Shown in pieces: positions 21,983-30,706 of a stretch of DNA of 42,247 nt (the first letter of the stretch is position 1; every line of letters begins with the position of its first letter). Source of the stretch: Rhodospirillales bacterium (lineage in GTDB: Bacteria; Pseudomonadota; Alphaproteobacteria; Rhodospirillales; JASLQF01); assembly GCA_030744625.1 (NCBI GenBank), contig JASLQF010000033.1:1-42247 (forward strand). The letters are read 5' to 3'. The notes beneath the pieces are model-generated. The model did not search any database, was not told where the DNA came from, and was given only the letters and a program-made list of their open reading frames with translations. The translations under genes were made by a program, and so were the position numbers.

Positions 21983-24031
21983 TTGAGCGACGGCAAGGCC
22001 TATGACGGCGACGCGGCGTTGGGGGCGCTCTTGAAGGGCGCCGGTTCGGCGCTCGGCGTCGCCGGCACGCGCCGCCTGATCGAGGGCGTGCTCGCCGCGC
22101 CGCCGGGACCCCAGCCCGAGGCGTGGATGCCCCTGGCGGTGCCGGCCAGGCGCCTCGACCGGCGGCTGCGCGAGCAGCTCGCCGCGCTGGCGGCGCAAAT
22201 GGCGGAGGCCGGGGCGGATGGCGGGGCGCCGCCGCCGCGCCAGCGGCTGCGCCGTTTCCGCGCCGAGCTCAAGCGCCGCCGCCTGCAAGGTTTCGTGGTG
22301 CCGCGCACCGACGCGCACCAGGGCGAGTACGTCCCCCGGCGCGCCGAGCGCCTGGCCTGGCTCACCGGCTTCACGGGCTCGGCCGGCAGCGCCGTGGTGC
22401 TCGACGCCAAGGCCGCGGTTTTCGTCGATGGCCGCTATACCCTGCAAGTCGCCTCCGAGGTCGACGGCGCGCTGTTCGAGTTCAGCCATCTGAACGACCA
22501 TCCGGCCACCGACTGGATCACCGCCAACCTGCCGGCCAAGGCCCGGCTCGGCTACGACCCCTGGCTGCACACGGCGCGGCAGGTGGCTGCCCTCAAAGCC
22601 GCCTGCGCCAAGGCCGGCGGCCGGCTGGTCGCCGTCAAGAGCAACCCGGTCGACGCCGTGTGGCCCGGCCAGCCGCCGCCGCCGGTGGCGCCGGCCGTCG
22701 CCCACGGCGCCAGGTATGCCGGCAGGACGTCGCTGGCCAAGCGCCGCGAGATCGCCCGCGCCGTGGTCCAGGGCGAGGCCGACGCGGTGGTGCTGACGGC
22801 GTCCGACTCCATCGCCTGGCTGCTCAATCTGCGCGGCGGCGACGTGCCGTTCACGCCGCTGGTCCTGGCCTTCGCCATCCTCCACGCCGATGCCGCCCTC
22901 GACCTCTTCGTCGATCCGCGCAAGCTGACGCCGGTGGTGGTGCGCCATCTGGGGGCGGCCGTGCGCGTCCACGCCATGGGCGATTTTGGCAAGGCGCTGG
23001 ACGGCCTGGGAGGCAAGGGCGGAAGGCACAAGGCAAGGCGCGTGCGCCTGGACGCCGGCGGCGCCCCCTCCTGGGTGCATCAGCGTCTGGCCAAGGCGGG
23101 GGCGCGGGTGGTGCACGGGGCGGACCCCTGCCAGCTTCCCAAGGCGCGCAAGAACGCCGTCGAGCTGGAGGGCATACGCGCCGCCCACCGACGTGACGGC
23201 GCCGCCCTCACCCGCTTCCTCGCCTGGCTCTCCCGGGAAGCGCCCGGCGGCGCCCTGACCGAGATGGCGGCGGCCCGTCACCTCGAGGCCCTACGCGCCG
23301 CCGACCCCCTGTTCCGGGGTCTCAGCTTTCCCACCATATCGGGCGCCGGGCCCAACGGCGCCATCGTCCACTACCGGGTCACCGAGGCCAGCGACCGCCG
23401 GCTCGGACCGAGGTCCCTTTATCTCGTCGATTCGGGCGCCCAATACCTGGACGGCACCACCGACGTGACGCGCACGGTGGCCATCGGCAAGGCTTCGGCG
23501 GAAATGCGCGACCGCTTCACCCGCGTCCTCAAGGGGCACATCGCCGTGGCCACGGCGCGCCTGCCGGTGGGCACCACCGGTTCCCAGGTCGACACGCTGG
23601 CGCGCCGCGCCCTGTGGGACGCCGGGCTCGACTACGACCACGGCACGGGGCACGGGGTCGGCGCCTATCTCGGCGTCCACGAGGGGCCGCAACGCATCTC
23701 CCGGCTGCCCAGCCAGGTCGCCCTGGAGGCGGGCATGGTGGTCTCCAACGAGCCCGGCTATTACAAGAGCGGAGCTTACGGGATCCGCATCGAGAACCTG
23801 GTCGCCGTGGTGCCGCTGGCTCCGCCGCCCGGCGCCGAGCACGCGCTCCTCGGTTTCGAGACCCTGACTGTGGCTCCCATCGACCGCGACCTCGTGGCGC
23901 CGGCGCTCCTCGATGGCGGCGAGTTGGCGTGGCTCGACGCCTACCACGCCGGCGTGCGCAAGGTGCTGACACCAATGGTCGACGCAGCCACCGGGCGCTG
24001 GCTGAAGCGGGCGACGCGGCCTATTCGCTAG
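21983..24031 (+). CDS. Xaa-Pro aminopeptidase (M24B) with extra N-terminal region
   Basis: The 682-residue product contains aminopeptidase P from about residue 84 onward: the creatinase N-domain with QGEYVPRRAERLAWLTGFTG, and the C-terminal metallopeptidase. The latter has YLVDSGAQYLDGTTDVTRT (metal-binding Asp residues), DHGTGHGVG (His) and EPGYY and GIRIENL (Glu ligands). It removes N-terminal residues before proline in the cytoplasm. The start is TTG at 21983 with a strong GGGGGGAGAGCAGGGG purine run before it; an open frame continues upstream to 21845 without a better start. The leading ~80 residues (LIEGVLAAPPGPQPEAWMPL and a helical part) are not part of the usual family of about 600 residues. 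No other domain is recognised for them. Confidence 0.82.
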   Translation: MSDGKAYDGDAALGALLKGAGSALGVAGTRRLIEGVLAAPPGPQPEAWMPLAVPARRLDRRLREQLAALAAQMAEAGADGGAPPPRQRLRRFRAELKRRRLQGFVVPRTDAHQGEYVPRRAERLAWLTGFTGSAGSAVVLDAKAAVFVDGRYTLQVASEVDGALFEFSHLNDHPATDWITANLPAKARLGYDPWLHTARQVAALKAACAKAGGRLVAVKSNPVDAVWPGQPPPPVAPAVAHGARYAGRTSLAKRREIARAVVQGEADAVVLTASDSIAWLLNLRGGDVPFTPLVLAFAILHADAALDLFVDPRKLTPVVVRHLGAAVRVHAMGDFGKALDGLGGKGGRHKARRVRLDAGGAPSWVHQRLAKAGARVVHGADPCQLPKARKNAVELEGIRAAHRRDGAALTRFLAWLSREAPGGALTEMAAARHLEALRAADPLFRGLSFPTISGAGPNGAIVHYRVTEASDRRLGPRSLYLVDSGAQYLDGTTDVTRTVAIGKASAEMRDRFTRVLKGHIAVATARLPVGTTGSQVDTLARRALWDAGLDYDHGTGHGVGAYLGVHEGPQRISRLPSQVALEAGMVVSNEPGYYKSGAYGIRIENLVAVVPLAPPPGAEHALLGFETLTVAPIDRDLVAPALLDGGELAWLDAYHAGVRKVLTPMVDAATGRWLKRATRPIR

Positions 24032-24081
24032 GGTCTTATCGTCCTGGATCGAAACGATCGCACTCTGAGGGTGGCGCGCCG

Positions 24082-24616
24082 TCAGGCCGCGATCCGGTAG
24101 AGATAGACTTTGCTGCGGTAGAAGTCTTCGGCCTCGGCGACGGCCACCGGCCGCCATCGGGGCATGGCGAAGGTGTTGGAAAGGACCAGCGCCCCGGGCG
24201 TCAGTTCGGCTTCCAGTTTGGGGCGCAGCCGTTCCATGGCTCCGGGATGCAGGTAGCACACCACGAGCCCGGCCCCGTGCAGGCGCGCCTCGTGGAAGTC
24301 GGCCCGGTGGACCCCGCAGGTTGGCAAGGGGCGCCACGGCGCACCACAGCCGCGAAAAAAGCCAGGGCAGGGGCGACAGCTCGTAGGCGAGGACTTGGCA
24401 TCCGGGGTAGCGCCGGGCGAAGGCCATGGCCAGGGTCCCCCACCCGGAGCCCAGTTCGACAATCGTTCCCTCGAAGCCGTCGGGCACCAGTTCGATCATC
24501 GCCGCCTTGACGCGGCGTGATGTCGGCATGGGTGTGATGCCGGTTCGCAAGGTATAAACAAGGATCGAGCCGATGGCGGCAAGCGCCGCCCCAAGGGCCG
24601 CCAGCTCGACGCTCAT
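24082..24616 (-). pseudogene. class I SAM-dependent methyltransferase, frameshifted
   Basis: The frame starting at ATG 24616 encodes an N-terminal membrane anchor (MSVELAALGAALAAIG) and the SAM-binding motif VELGSGWGTLAMAFARR and LAYELSP. It runs up to ANLRG near 24312 and is then lost. The next frame continues the same protein: RADFHEARLHGAGLVVCYL, then the C-terminal LVLSNTFAMP. Removing one G from the run of four G (C run 24312-24315 on the plus strand) joins the two into a normal methyltransferase of about 177 residues. The coding length is therefore off by one base. It may be a true pseudogene, a strain variant or a sequencing error in a homopolymer. The substrate is unknown. It is convergent with the aminopeptidase gene. 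Confidence 0.8.
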
Positions 24617-24771
24617 CTGGGGTCTCCCTTGCCCCACCGCCGGCGCGGCCAAGGAGGGTGTTGAACTGGAGGCTCTCTCATAATAGGTTCGCGCCCATCG
24701 ACGGGCCACGCAACCACGTCCCGATCGGGCCGTGCCGCTTGCGGGGCGAGGGGATTTGGAGTTTTGGGCGC

Positions 24772-25194
24772 ATGGCCGATACCGGCCGCGAAAACGAGCA
24801 ACAATCCGCGACCGAGCCTCGGGACCCGCAATGGGCGACGTCGCCGGCCGGAAAATACTATCGCCTCGTCCATCTCGATCCCACGAAAGCCGGGCTCAAG
24901 GGTGTTCCCGCCGTCTTCGTGATCTGGCATTCCGGGGTCCGTCCGCGGTGGGTATACGTGGGCCGTACAGAGAACCTGGCCGCCTCCGTCGAGATCATTT
25001 CCAATAATGACGACATCATGCAATACGAGGTCAACGGCGGTCTCTTCATAACGTGGTCCCTGGTCCGCCAGAAAATGCAGCCCGGCGTGATCGAATACCT
25101 GACCACCGTTCTCGATCCGTTGGTCGCCAGCCCCGGGGGTTCCGGCAAAAGGGTGCCGCCCATACCCGTTCTCGTGCCCGGCATCAAGTCCTAG
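24772..25194 (+). CDS. hypothetical protein, degenerate GIY-YIG-like
   Basis: The 140-residue soluble product starts at ATG 24772; an upstream frame to 24658 adds a Pro/Arg-rich stretch that does not look coding. The central segment VPAVFVIWHSG...RWVYVGRTENLAAS resembles the two strands of a GIY-YIG fold (VFVIWH for GIY and VYVGRT for YIG). The Arg and Glu that GIY-YIG nucleases need afterwards are not seen in the expected place (SVEIISNNDD follows), so nuclease activity is unlikely and a structural or binding role would be expected. The fold is inferred from pattern only. It stands between the frameshifted methyltransferase and the HIG1-like protein. Confidence 0.6.
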   Translation: MADTGRENEQQSATEPRDPQWATSPAGKYYRLVHLDPTKAGLKGVPAVFVIWHSGVRPRWVYVGRTENLAASVEIISNNDDIMQYEVNGGLFITWSLVRQKMQPGVIEYLTTVLDPLVASPGGSGKRVPPIPVLVPGIKS

Positions 25195-25262
25195 TGGAGG
25201 TGGCGAATTCGTCCGGCGACGAGTTCGTCCCAAATCGTTCGTCCCATATCAAGGTAGGCCTG

Positions 25263-25481
25263 ATGAGCGTGCTCGCCGCCATTCTGCCCTATCTCCTCGT
25301 TGCCGCCCTGGTGGTCACCGTCGTGGTGGTGTTCGCCGGCGTCTTTGGCATGGCCCTGGGCGGCCGCTTCAATGACCGCTACGGCAACAAGCTGATGCGC
25401 CTGCGGGTGGCGGCGCAAGGCGCGGCGGTGGTCCTGCTCGGCCTGATCATGGCGCTCTCGTACGTTCGGGAGGGCGGTTGA
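25263..25481 (+). CDS. HIG1-like twin-transmembrane protein
   Basis: The 72-residue product has two transmembrane helices (about residues 5-30 and 48-65) joined by a short polar loop with RFNDRYGNKLMRLRVAAQG. That motif and size fit the HIG_1_N (hypoxia-induced gene 1) family, small inner-membrane proteins that associate with respiratory complexes in mitochondria and alphaproteobacteria. The start at 25263 is chosen because AAGGTAGG lies just upstream and the first helix begins at residue 5. Its stop overlaps the next ATG (TGATG), so it is translationally coupled to the PduO-type gene. This order, before pduO, etfB, etfA and hbd, is common in alphaproteobacteria. Confidence 0.75.
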   Translation: MSVLAAILPYLLVAALVVTVVVVFAGVFGMALGGRFNDRYGNKLMRLRVAAQGAAVVLLGLIMALSYVREGG

Positions 25482-26044
25482 TGGTGAAGCTGACGCGCAT
25501 CTACACCCGGGGCGGCGACCAGGGGATGACGTCGCTCGGCGGCGGCGAGCGGATCGCCAAACACGATCCCAGGGTCGAGGCCTACGGAACCGTCGACGAG
25601 GCCAACGCCGTAATCGGCGTCGCCCGCCTGCACACGTCGGGCCCGGCGGACGACATGCTGGGGCGCATCCAGAACGATCTTTTCGACGTGGGCGCCGATT
25701 TGTGCACCCGCGAGGACGGCGGCAAGCGCGAAGGCGCTCTGCGCGTCGCGAAGGCGCACGTGGAACGGCTGGAAGGCGAGATCGACCGCCTCAACGCCGA
25801 ACTCGCGGACCTCACCTCCTTCGTGCTGCCCGGCGGCACGGTCGCCGCCGCCCACCTGCACTTGGCGCGCACCGTGGTGCGCCGGGCCGAACGGCTGATC
25901 ACGGAACTGGCCGAGAAGGAGCCGGTGAACGCGGCCTGCGTGCAGTACGTCAACCGCCTGTCCGACCATCTTTTCGTCCTCGCCCGCCACCTCAACGATG
26001 GCGGCCAAAAGGACGTGTTGTGGACGCCCGGCGCCAATGCCTGA
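25481..26044 (+). CDS. pduO: PduO-type ATP:cob(I)alamin adenosyltransferase
   Basis: The 187-residue product is a PduO/MMAB-type adenosyltransferase. It transfers the adenosyl group of ATP to cob(I)alamin, making coenzyme B12 in the cytoplasm. Family landmarks are the N-terminal TRGGDQGMTSL (residues 9-19, ATP-binding), YGTVDEANAVIG (35-46), the IQNDLFDVGADL helix, and the C-terminal RTVVRRAERLI and YVNRLSDHLFVLAR helices. The length is normal. The ATG overlaps the HIG1-like stop. In alphaproteobacteria the enzyme typically serves methylmalonyl-CoA mutase. The gap to etfB is about 190 bases and holds a probable promoter. Confidence 0.93.
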   Translation: MVKLTRIYTRGGDQGMTSLGGGERIAKHDPRVEAYGTVDEANAVIGVARLHTSGPADDMLGRIQNDLFDVGADLCTREDGGKREGALRVAKAHVERLEGEIDRLNAELADLTSFVLPGGTVAAAHLHLARTVVRRAERLITELAEKEPVNAACVQYVNRLSDHLFVLARHLNDGGQKDVLWTPGANA

Positions 26045-26084
26045 ACAGCCGCCGCCGGGGAATCGAAGAGCCGGGACTGGCTTC

Positions 26085-26113
26085 TTGACCTGACCATTTG
26101 TTGCCCTTAGTGT
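26085..26113 (+). promoter_or_regulatory. probable etfB promoter
   Basis: A -35-like TTGACC (26085-26090) is followed after 17 bases by TAGTGT (26108-26113) as a weak -10. The ATG of etfB lies about 120 bases downstream, leaving a leader with no gene. The spacing is right and TTGACC is close to consensus, but the -10 has only three of six bases of the consensus. Confidence 0.4.
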
Positions 26114-26236
26114 GCGCCTGCGAAATGAGGGAGGAGCAGCCGATTCGCCTGCAATCTCCGTTCATTAGCAAGCCCTTTCGAGTGATAGTTCGGTCTCGGG
26201 CGAAGCCACGCCGTCCCCTCCGGTCGCAGGTTCCAC

Positions 26237-26988
26237 ATGAAAGTTCTCGTCGCCGTCAAGCGGGTTATCGATTTCAACGTCAAAATCCGTGTCAAGGCGG
26301 ACAATACCGGCGTCGAGACGGCGAACGTCAAGATGTCCATGAACCCTTTCGACGAGATCGCTGTAGAGGAAGGCGTGCGCCTGCGCGAAGCCGGCACGGC
26401 GAGCGAACTCGTCGTCGTCTCCCTGGGAGTCGAGCAGTGCCGGGAAACCATCCGCACGGCGCTCGCCATGGGCGCCGACCGGGGAATTCTGGTGCACACC
26501 GACGCCGAGCTTCAGCCGTTGGCCGTGGCCAAGCTGCTGAAAGCTGTCATCGGGCGTGAGAGCCCGGACCTGGTCATCCTGGGCAAGCAGGCCATCGACG
26601 ACGATTCCAACCAGACCGGACAGATGCTGGCCGCCTTGATGGGCTGGCCGCAAGGCACGTTCGCATCCAACATCGGGCTCGGAGATGCCGGCGCGGCTGA
26701 AGTGACGCGCGAGGTCGACGGCGGCCTGGAGACGGTTTCCCTCGAGTTGCCGGCCGTCATCACCACCGATCTGCGCTTGAACGAGCCGCGCTACGCCTCG
26801 CTCCCCAACATCATGAAGGCCAAGAAGAAGACCATCGACACCGTGACGCCCGAGGAACTCGACGTTGACGTGGCGCCGCGGCTCGTTACCTTGAAGGTCG
26901 AGGAGCCGCCGAAGCGGCAAGCCGGGGTCATCGTGGACAGTATCCCCGACCTGGTGCAACGGCTGCGCAACGAGGCGAAGGTGATCTG

Positions 26989-26989
<1 letters not shown>
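26237..26989 (+). CDS. etfB: electron transfer flavoprotein, beta subunit
   Basis: The 250-residue product is EtfB. It starts with [19 protein letters not shown], the AMP-binding fold, and contains the recognition loop around [17 protein letters not shown] and the conserved [18 protein letters not shown]. The AMP-binding segment [19 protein letters not shown] and [10 protein letters not shown] follow. With EtfA it forms the FAD/AMP heterodimer that passes electrons from acyl-CoA and other dehydrogenases to ETF:quinone oxidoreductase. The stop overlaps the etfA start (TGATG). The length is normal. Confidence 0.95.
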
Positions 26990-27936
<947 letters not shown>

Positions 27937-27960
27937 TCCCTTTCAGGACGGGATGGAGAA

Positions 27961-28842
27961 ATGAGCAAGAAATTCAAGAAGATCGGCATCATCGGGGCCG
28001 GGCAGATGGGCAACGGCATCGCGCACGTCTGCGCCCTCGCCGGTCACGGCGTCTACCTTCTGGACCTCGACAAGAAGCTTCTCGACAAGGCGATGTCGGT
28101 CATTGACAAGAACATGTCCCGCCAGGTGTCCAGGGGCATCATCAAGGATGCCGACAAGAAGGCGGCCCTGAAGCGCGTCAAGACCGGCACCAAATACGAA
28201 GGCTTCAAGAGTTGCGGCCTGGTCATCGAGGCGGCCACCGAGGACGAGGCGCTCAAGCAGAAAATCTTCGAGAAACTGTGTCCCAGGCTCGCCAAGGACA
28301 CGGTGATCGCCACCAACACGTCGTCCATCTCGATCACCCGCCTGGCGGCCAGGACCGACCGTCCCGGCAAGTTCGTCGGCATCCACTTCATGAACCCGGT
28401 TCCGGTAATGGAGCTGGTCGAGCTGATCCGCGGCATCGCCACCGAGGGCGATACCTATCAGGCCGTCCGCGATTTCACGGTGGCGCTCGGCAAGACGCCG
28501 GTCAACGCCGAGGACTTCCCCGCCTTCATCGTCAACCGCATCCTCTTGCCGATGATCAACGAGGCGGTCTACACGCTGTACGAGGGCGTCGGTTCGGTGG
28601 AGGCCATCGACACCGCCATGAAGCTGGGAACCAACCACCCCATGGGGCCGCTCGAGCTCGCCGACTTCATCGGGCTCGACACCTGCCTGGCGGTCATGCA
28701 GGTGCTCTACGACGGCCTCGCCGATACCAAGTACCGGCCCTGTCCCCTCATGGTGAAGTACGTCGAGGCCGGCTGGCTGGGCCGCAAGTCGGGACGCGGC
28801 TTCTACGACTACGCCGGCGACAAGCCGGTGCCGACGCGCTAG
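27961..28842 (+). CDS. hbd: 3-hydroxybutyryl-CoA dehydrogenase
   Basis: The 293-residue product has the NAD-binding loop GIIGAGQMGNGIAH, VIEAATEDEALKQKIF, the catalytic region IATNTSSISIT and FVGIHFMNPVPVM (His), and the C-terminal FIVNRILLPMINEA with the LGTNHPMGPLELADFIGLD signature. The enzyme oxidises (S)-3-hydroxyacyl-CoA to 3-oxoacyl-CoA in the cytoplasm. It is the single-domain type, of normal length. It lies 24 bases after etfA, a common alphaproteobacterial order, so electrons and substrates of beta-oxidation-like routes are likely handled together. Confidence 0.95.
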   Translation: MSKKFKKIGIIGAGQMGNGIAHVCALAGHGVYLLDLDKKLLDKAMSVIDKNMSRQVSRGIIKDADKKAALKRVKTGTKYEGFKSCGLVIEAATEDEALKQKIFEKLCPRLAKDTVIATNTSSISITRLAARTDRPGKFVGIHFMNPVPVMELVELIRGIATEGDTYQAVRDFTVALGKTPVNAEDFPAFIVNRILLPMINEAVYTLYEGVGSVEAIDTAMKLGTNHPMGPLELADFIGLDTCLAVMQVLYDGLADTKYRPCPLMVKYVEAGWLGRKSGRGFYDYAGDKPVPTR

Positions 28843-29170
28843 GGCACAGTCCATTTAATTATTCGCATATCCCGCGTGCTTGAAGAAGTTTCGGCAATCG
28901 TCGGACGTAAAGGTATCGAGAATTTAGCCGATCCGTGTCCGGAGGTTGTCGACCAAGCGTTCGCCCGCCTTTTTCAGCGATGCCTTTGCGGACACTTGCC
29001 TTGCCGAAGGAAGTGGAGCATTGGTCGCCGACCATGCTAATGGAGAGGCCGGTGAAGACCAGGGCCAGGGCCGTCAATCACGGGCGACACGTCACGTTCC
29101 AATCCACCGCTATCTCGGGCCGTCGCCGAAGCGAGCAGACGGGCACGCCCCACAGTAAGGACGTCTACCC
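28843..29170. other. intergenic stretch, mostly empty; short amidohydrolase-tail relic
   Basis: This 328-base gap between hbd and the first amidohydrolase is AT-richer at its left. No convincing gene is seen. A short piece at 29105-29128 codes on the plus strand for HRYLGPSP, the same eight residues that end the minus-strand amidohydrolase at 32217. The five base differences between the two copies all fall at third codon positions, and a Val three residues upstream also agrees. The rest of the frame does not match, so only a remnant or a convergent motif is possible. No terminator-like hairpin follows hbd. Confidence 0.4.
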
Positions 29171-30694
29171 ATGAGCGACGAGACCGCCCCTCCCGCGAAC
29201 ACGGTGCTCATTCGTGGCGGCCGGGTGCTGACTTGCGATTCCGACCACACGGTATTCGATCCGGGCGAGGTGTGGATCGAGGGCCGCCGCGTCGCGGCCG
29301 TCGGTCGGCAAGGTGCCGTGAAGCCACCGGGCGCCGCCGGGCCCGCGCGCACCATCGAGGCGGCGGGGCGCATCGTCATGCCCGGCCTCATCAACGGGCA
29401 CTGCCATTCCTACACCGCCCTCCTCAAGGGGACGATCGATGGCGTCCCCCTCGACATCTACATGCTGTACGTCATGGCCGCCGGCACGGGACGCACCCCG
29501 CGTGACGTCGCGGTCAGCGCCCTGGTCGATTCCATCGCCATGATCCGCACCGGCACGACGTCGATCATCGACCACTTTTCCCACCGTCCCGCGGTGACCG
29601 GGGAGGCCCTGGACGCGGTCGCCGGCGCCTTTTTCGAAAGCGGGCTGCGGGCCGCGATCGCGCCAATGTTCGCCGACCTCCCCTACCTCGACACCGTGCC
29701 CCTCGACAAGGGGTCGTTGCCGAAGGACGTCCTCGATGCCCATGCCCGGCGGCCGAGCCCGGATCCCAGACTCTATTTCGAGATGATGGAGCGGGCGCTC
29801 GATCGCTTCTCCCCGCCCGACGGCCGCGTCAAGTTGCTTCTCGGGGTCGACGGACCGCAGCGCTGTTCGCCGGAACTCCTCGAGATGACCGGCGACTTCC
29901 AGCGCCGTCACCGGCTCGGCCTGCACACCCACATGCTGGAAACCAAGACCCAGGCGGTGATGGCCGAGGGAGGCGGTTTCGTCCGCCGCCTGCTCGATCT
30001 CGGCATCCTCGACGACAAGAGCTCGCTCGTTCACTTCATCTGGTGTACGGAGGACGACATCGCCGCGGCGCGGGAGGGGGGCGTCACCATCATCCATTCG
30101 CCGCGCTCCAATCTGCGGTCGTCGGCCGGCGTGTGCCCGCTTCTCAAGCTGCGCCGTGCCGGATTGCCGATCGGGCTCGGTACCGACGGGTCGAACTCCG
30201 GCGTGCCCAACATGTTCGATCTGACCCGCCTCGCCGGCCTGCTGGCCCGGGCCACGGAACCGGAGTTCGAGGATTGGCTGAGTGCCCGGGATGTCTTCGA
30301 GATGGCGCTCGGCGGCGGGGCGCGGGCGATGGGGTTGCCGGGCGAGCTCGGCGTCATCACGGCGGGTGCCTTGGCCGACGTCATCGTCTTGAATCCGCGG
30401 TCGCGCCTGTCCCGGCCCATGGGCGACGTGTGGAGCCATCTCGCCTACTACGAGAACGGGAGCGGCGTCGAGACGGTGATCATCGACGGGGAGGTGGTTC
30501 TCGAGGACGGTCGTCTGTTGACCCTGGACGAGGACGCGATCCTCGCCGAAGCCGACGAAATCGTCGCCCGCCACGGCGCCCTCCGCCAAGGCGCCGAGGA
30601 CGAAGTGGCGCGTCTTTACCCGGCCTTCCATGACATGGTCGTCTCGACTCTCGACCGCAAAGACCGGCTGCAACGGTTGATCCGCTTCGAATAG
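29171..30694 (+). CDS. amidohydrolase family protein (ATZ/TRZ-like), copy 1
   Basis: The 507-residue product is a cytosolic amidohydrolase of the ATZ/TRZ (guanine deaminase/atrazine hydrolase) branch. Family motifs are INGHCHSYTALLKG (metal-binding HxH), HTHMLET, VHFIWCTEDD (second metal site region), HSPRSNL and GLGTDGS (Asp). The C-terminal composite beta domain includes VETVIIDGEVVLEDG. It would deaminate or hydrolyse an amine or amide on an N-heterocycle. AAGGA lies about nine bases upstream of the ATG. A second similar gene follows after 12 bases. Confidence 0.9.
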   Translation: MSDETAPPANTVLIRGGRVLTCDSDHTVFDPGEVWIEGRRVAAVGRQGAVKPPGAAGPARTIEAAGRIVMPGLINGHCHSYTALLKGTIDGVPLDIYMLYVMAAGTGRTPRDVAVSALVDSIAMIRTGTTSIIDHFSHRPAVTGEALDAVAGAFFESGLRAAIAPMFADLPYLDTVPLDKGSLPKDVLDAHARRPSPDPRLYFEMMERALDRFSPPDGRVKLLLGVDGPQRCSPELLEMTGDFQRRHRLGLHTHMLETKTQAVMAEGGGFVRRLLDLGILDDKSSLVHFIWCTEDDIAAAREGGVTIIHSPRSNLRSSAGVCPLLKLRRAGLPIGLGTDGSNSGVPNMFDLTRLAGLLARATEPEFEDWLSARDVFEMALGGGARAMGLPGELGVITAGALADVIVLNPRSRLSRPMGDVWSHLAYYENGSGVETVIIDGEVVLEDGRLLTLDEDAILAEADEIVARHGALRQGAEDEVARLYPAFHDMVVSTLDRKDRLQRLIRFE

Positions 30695-30706
30695 CGCGGG
30701 GGAACA

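Noticed and set aside
24047-24059. GATCG-AAA-CGATC hairpin between aminopeptidase P and the methyltransferase as a terminator
   Set aside because: The stem is only five pairs and no T-run follows on either strand.
28859-29077. Small minus-strand frame of about 72 codons after hbd
   Set aside because: No ribosome site, no recognisable family, and composition typical of chance; left as an empty intergenic region.
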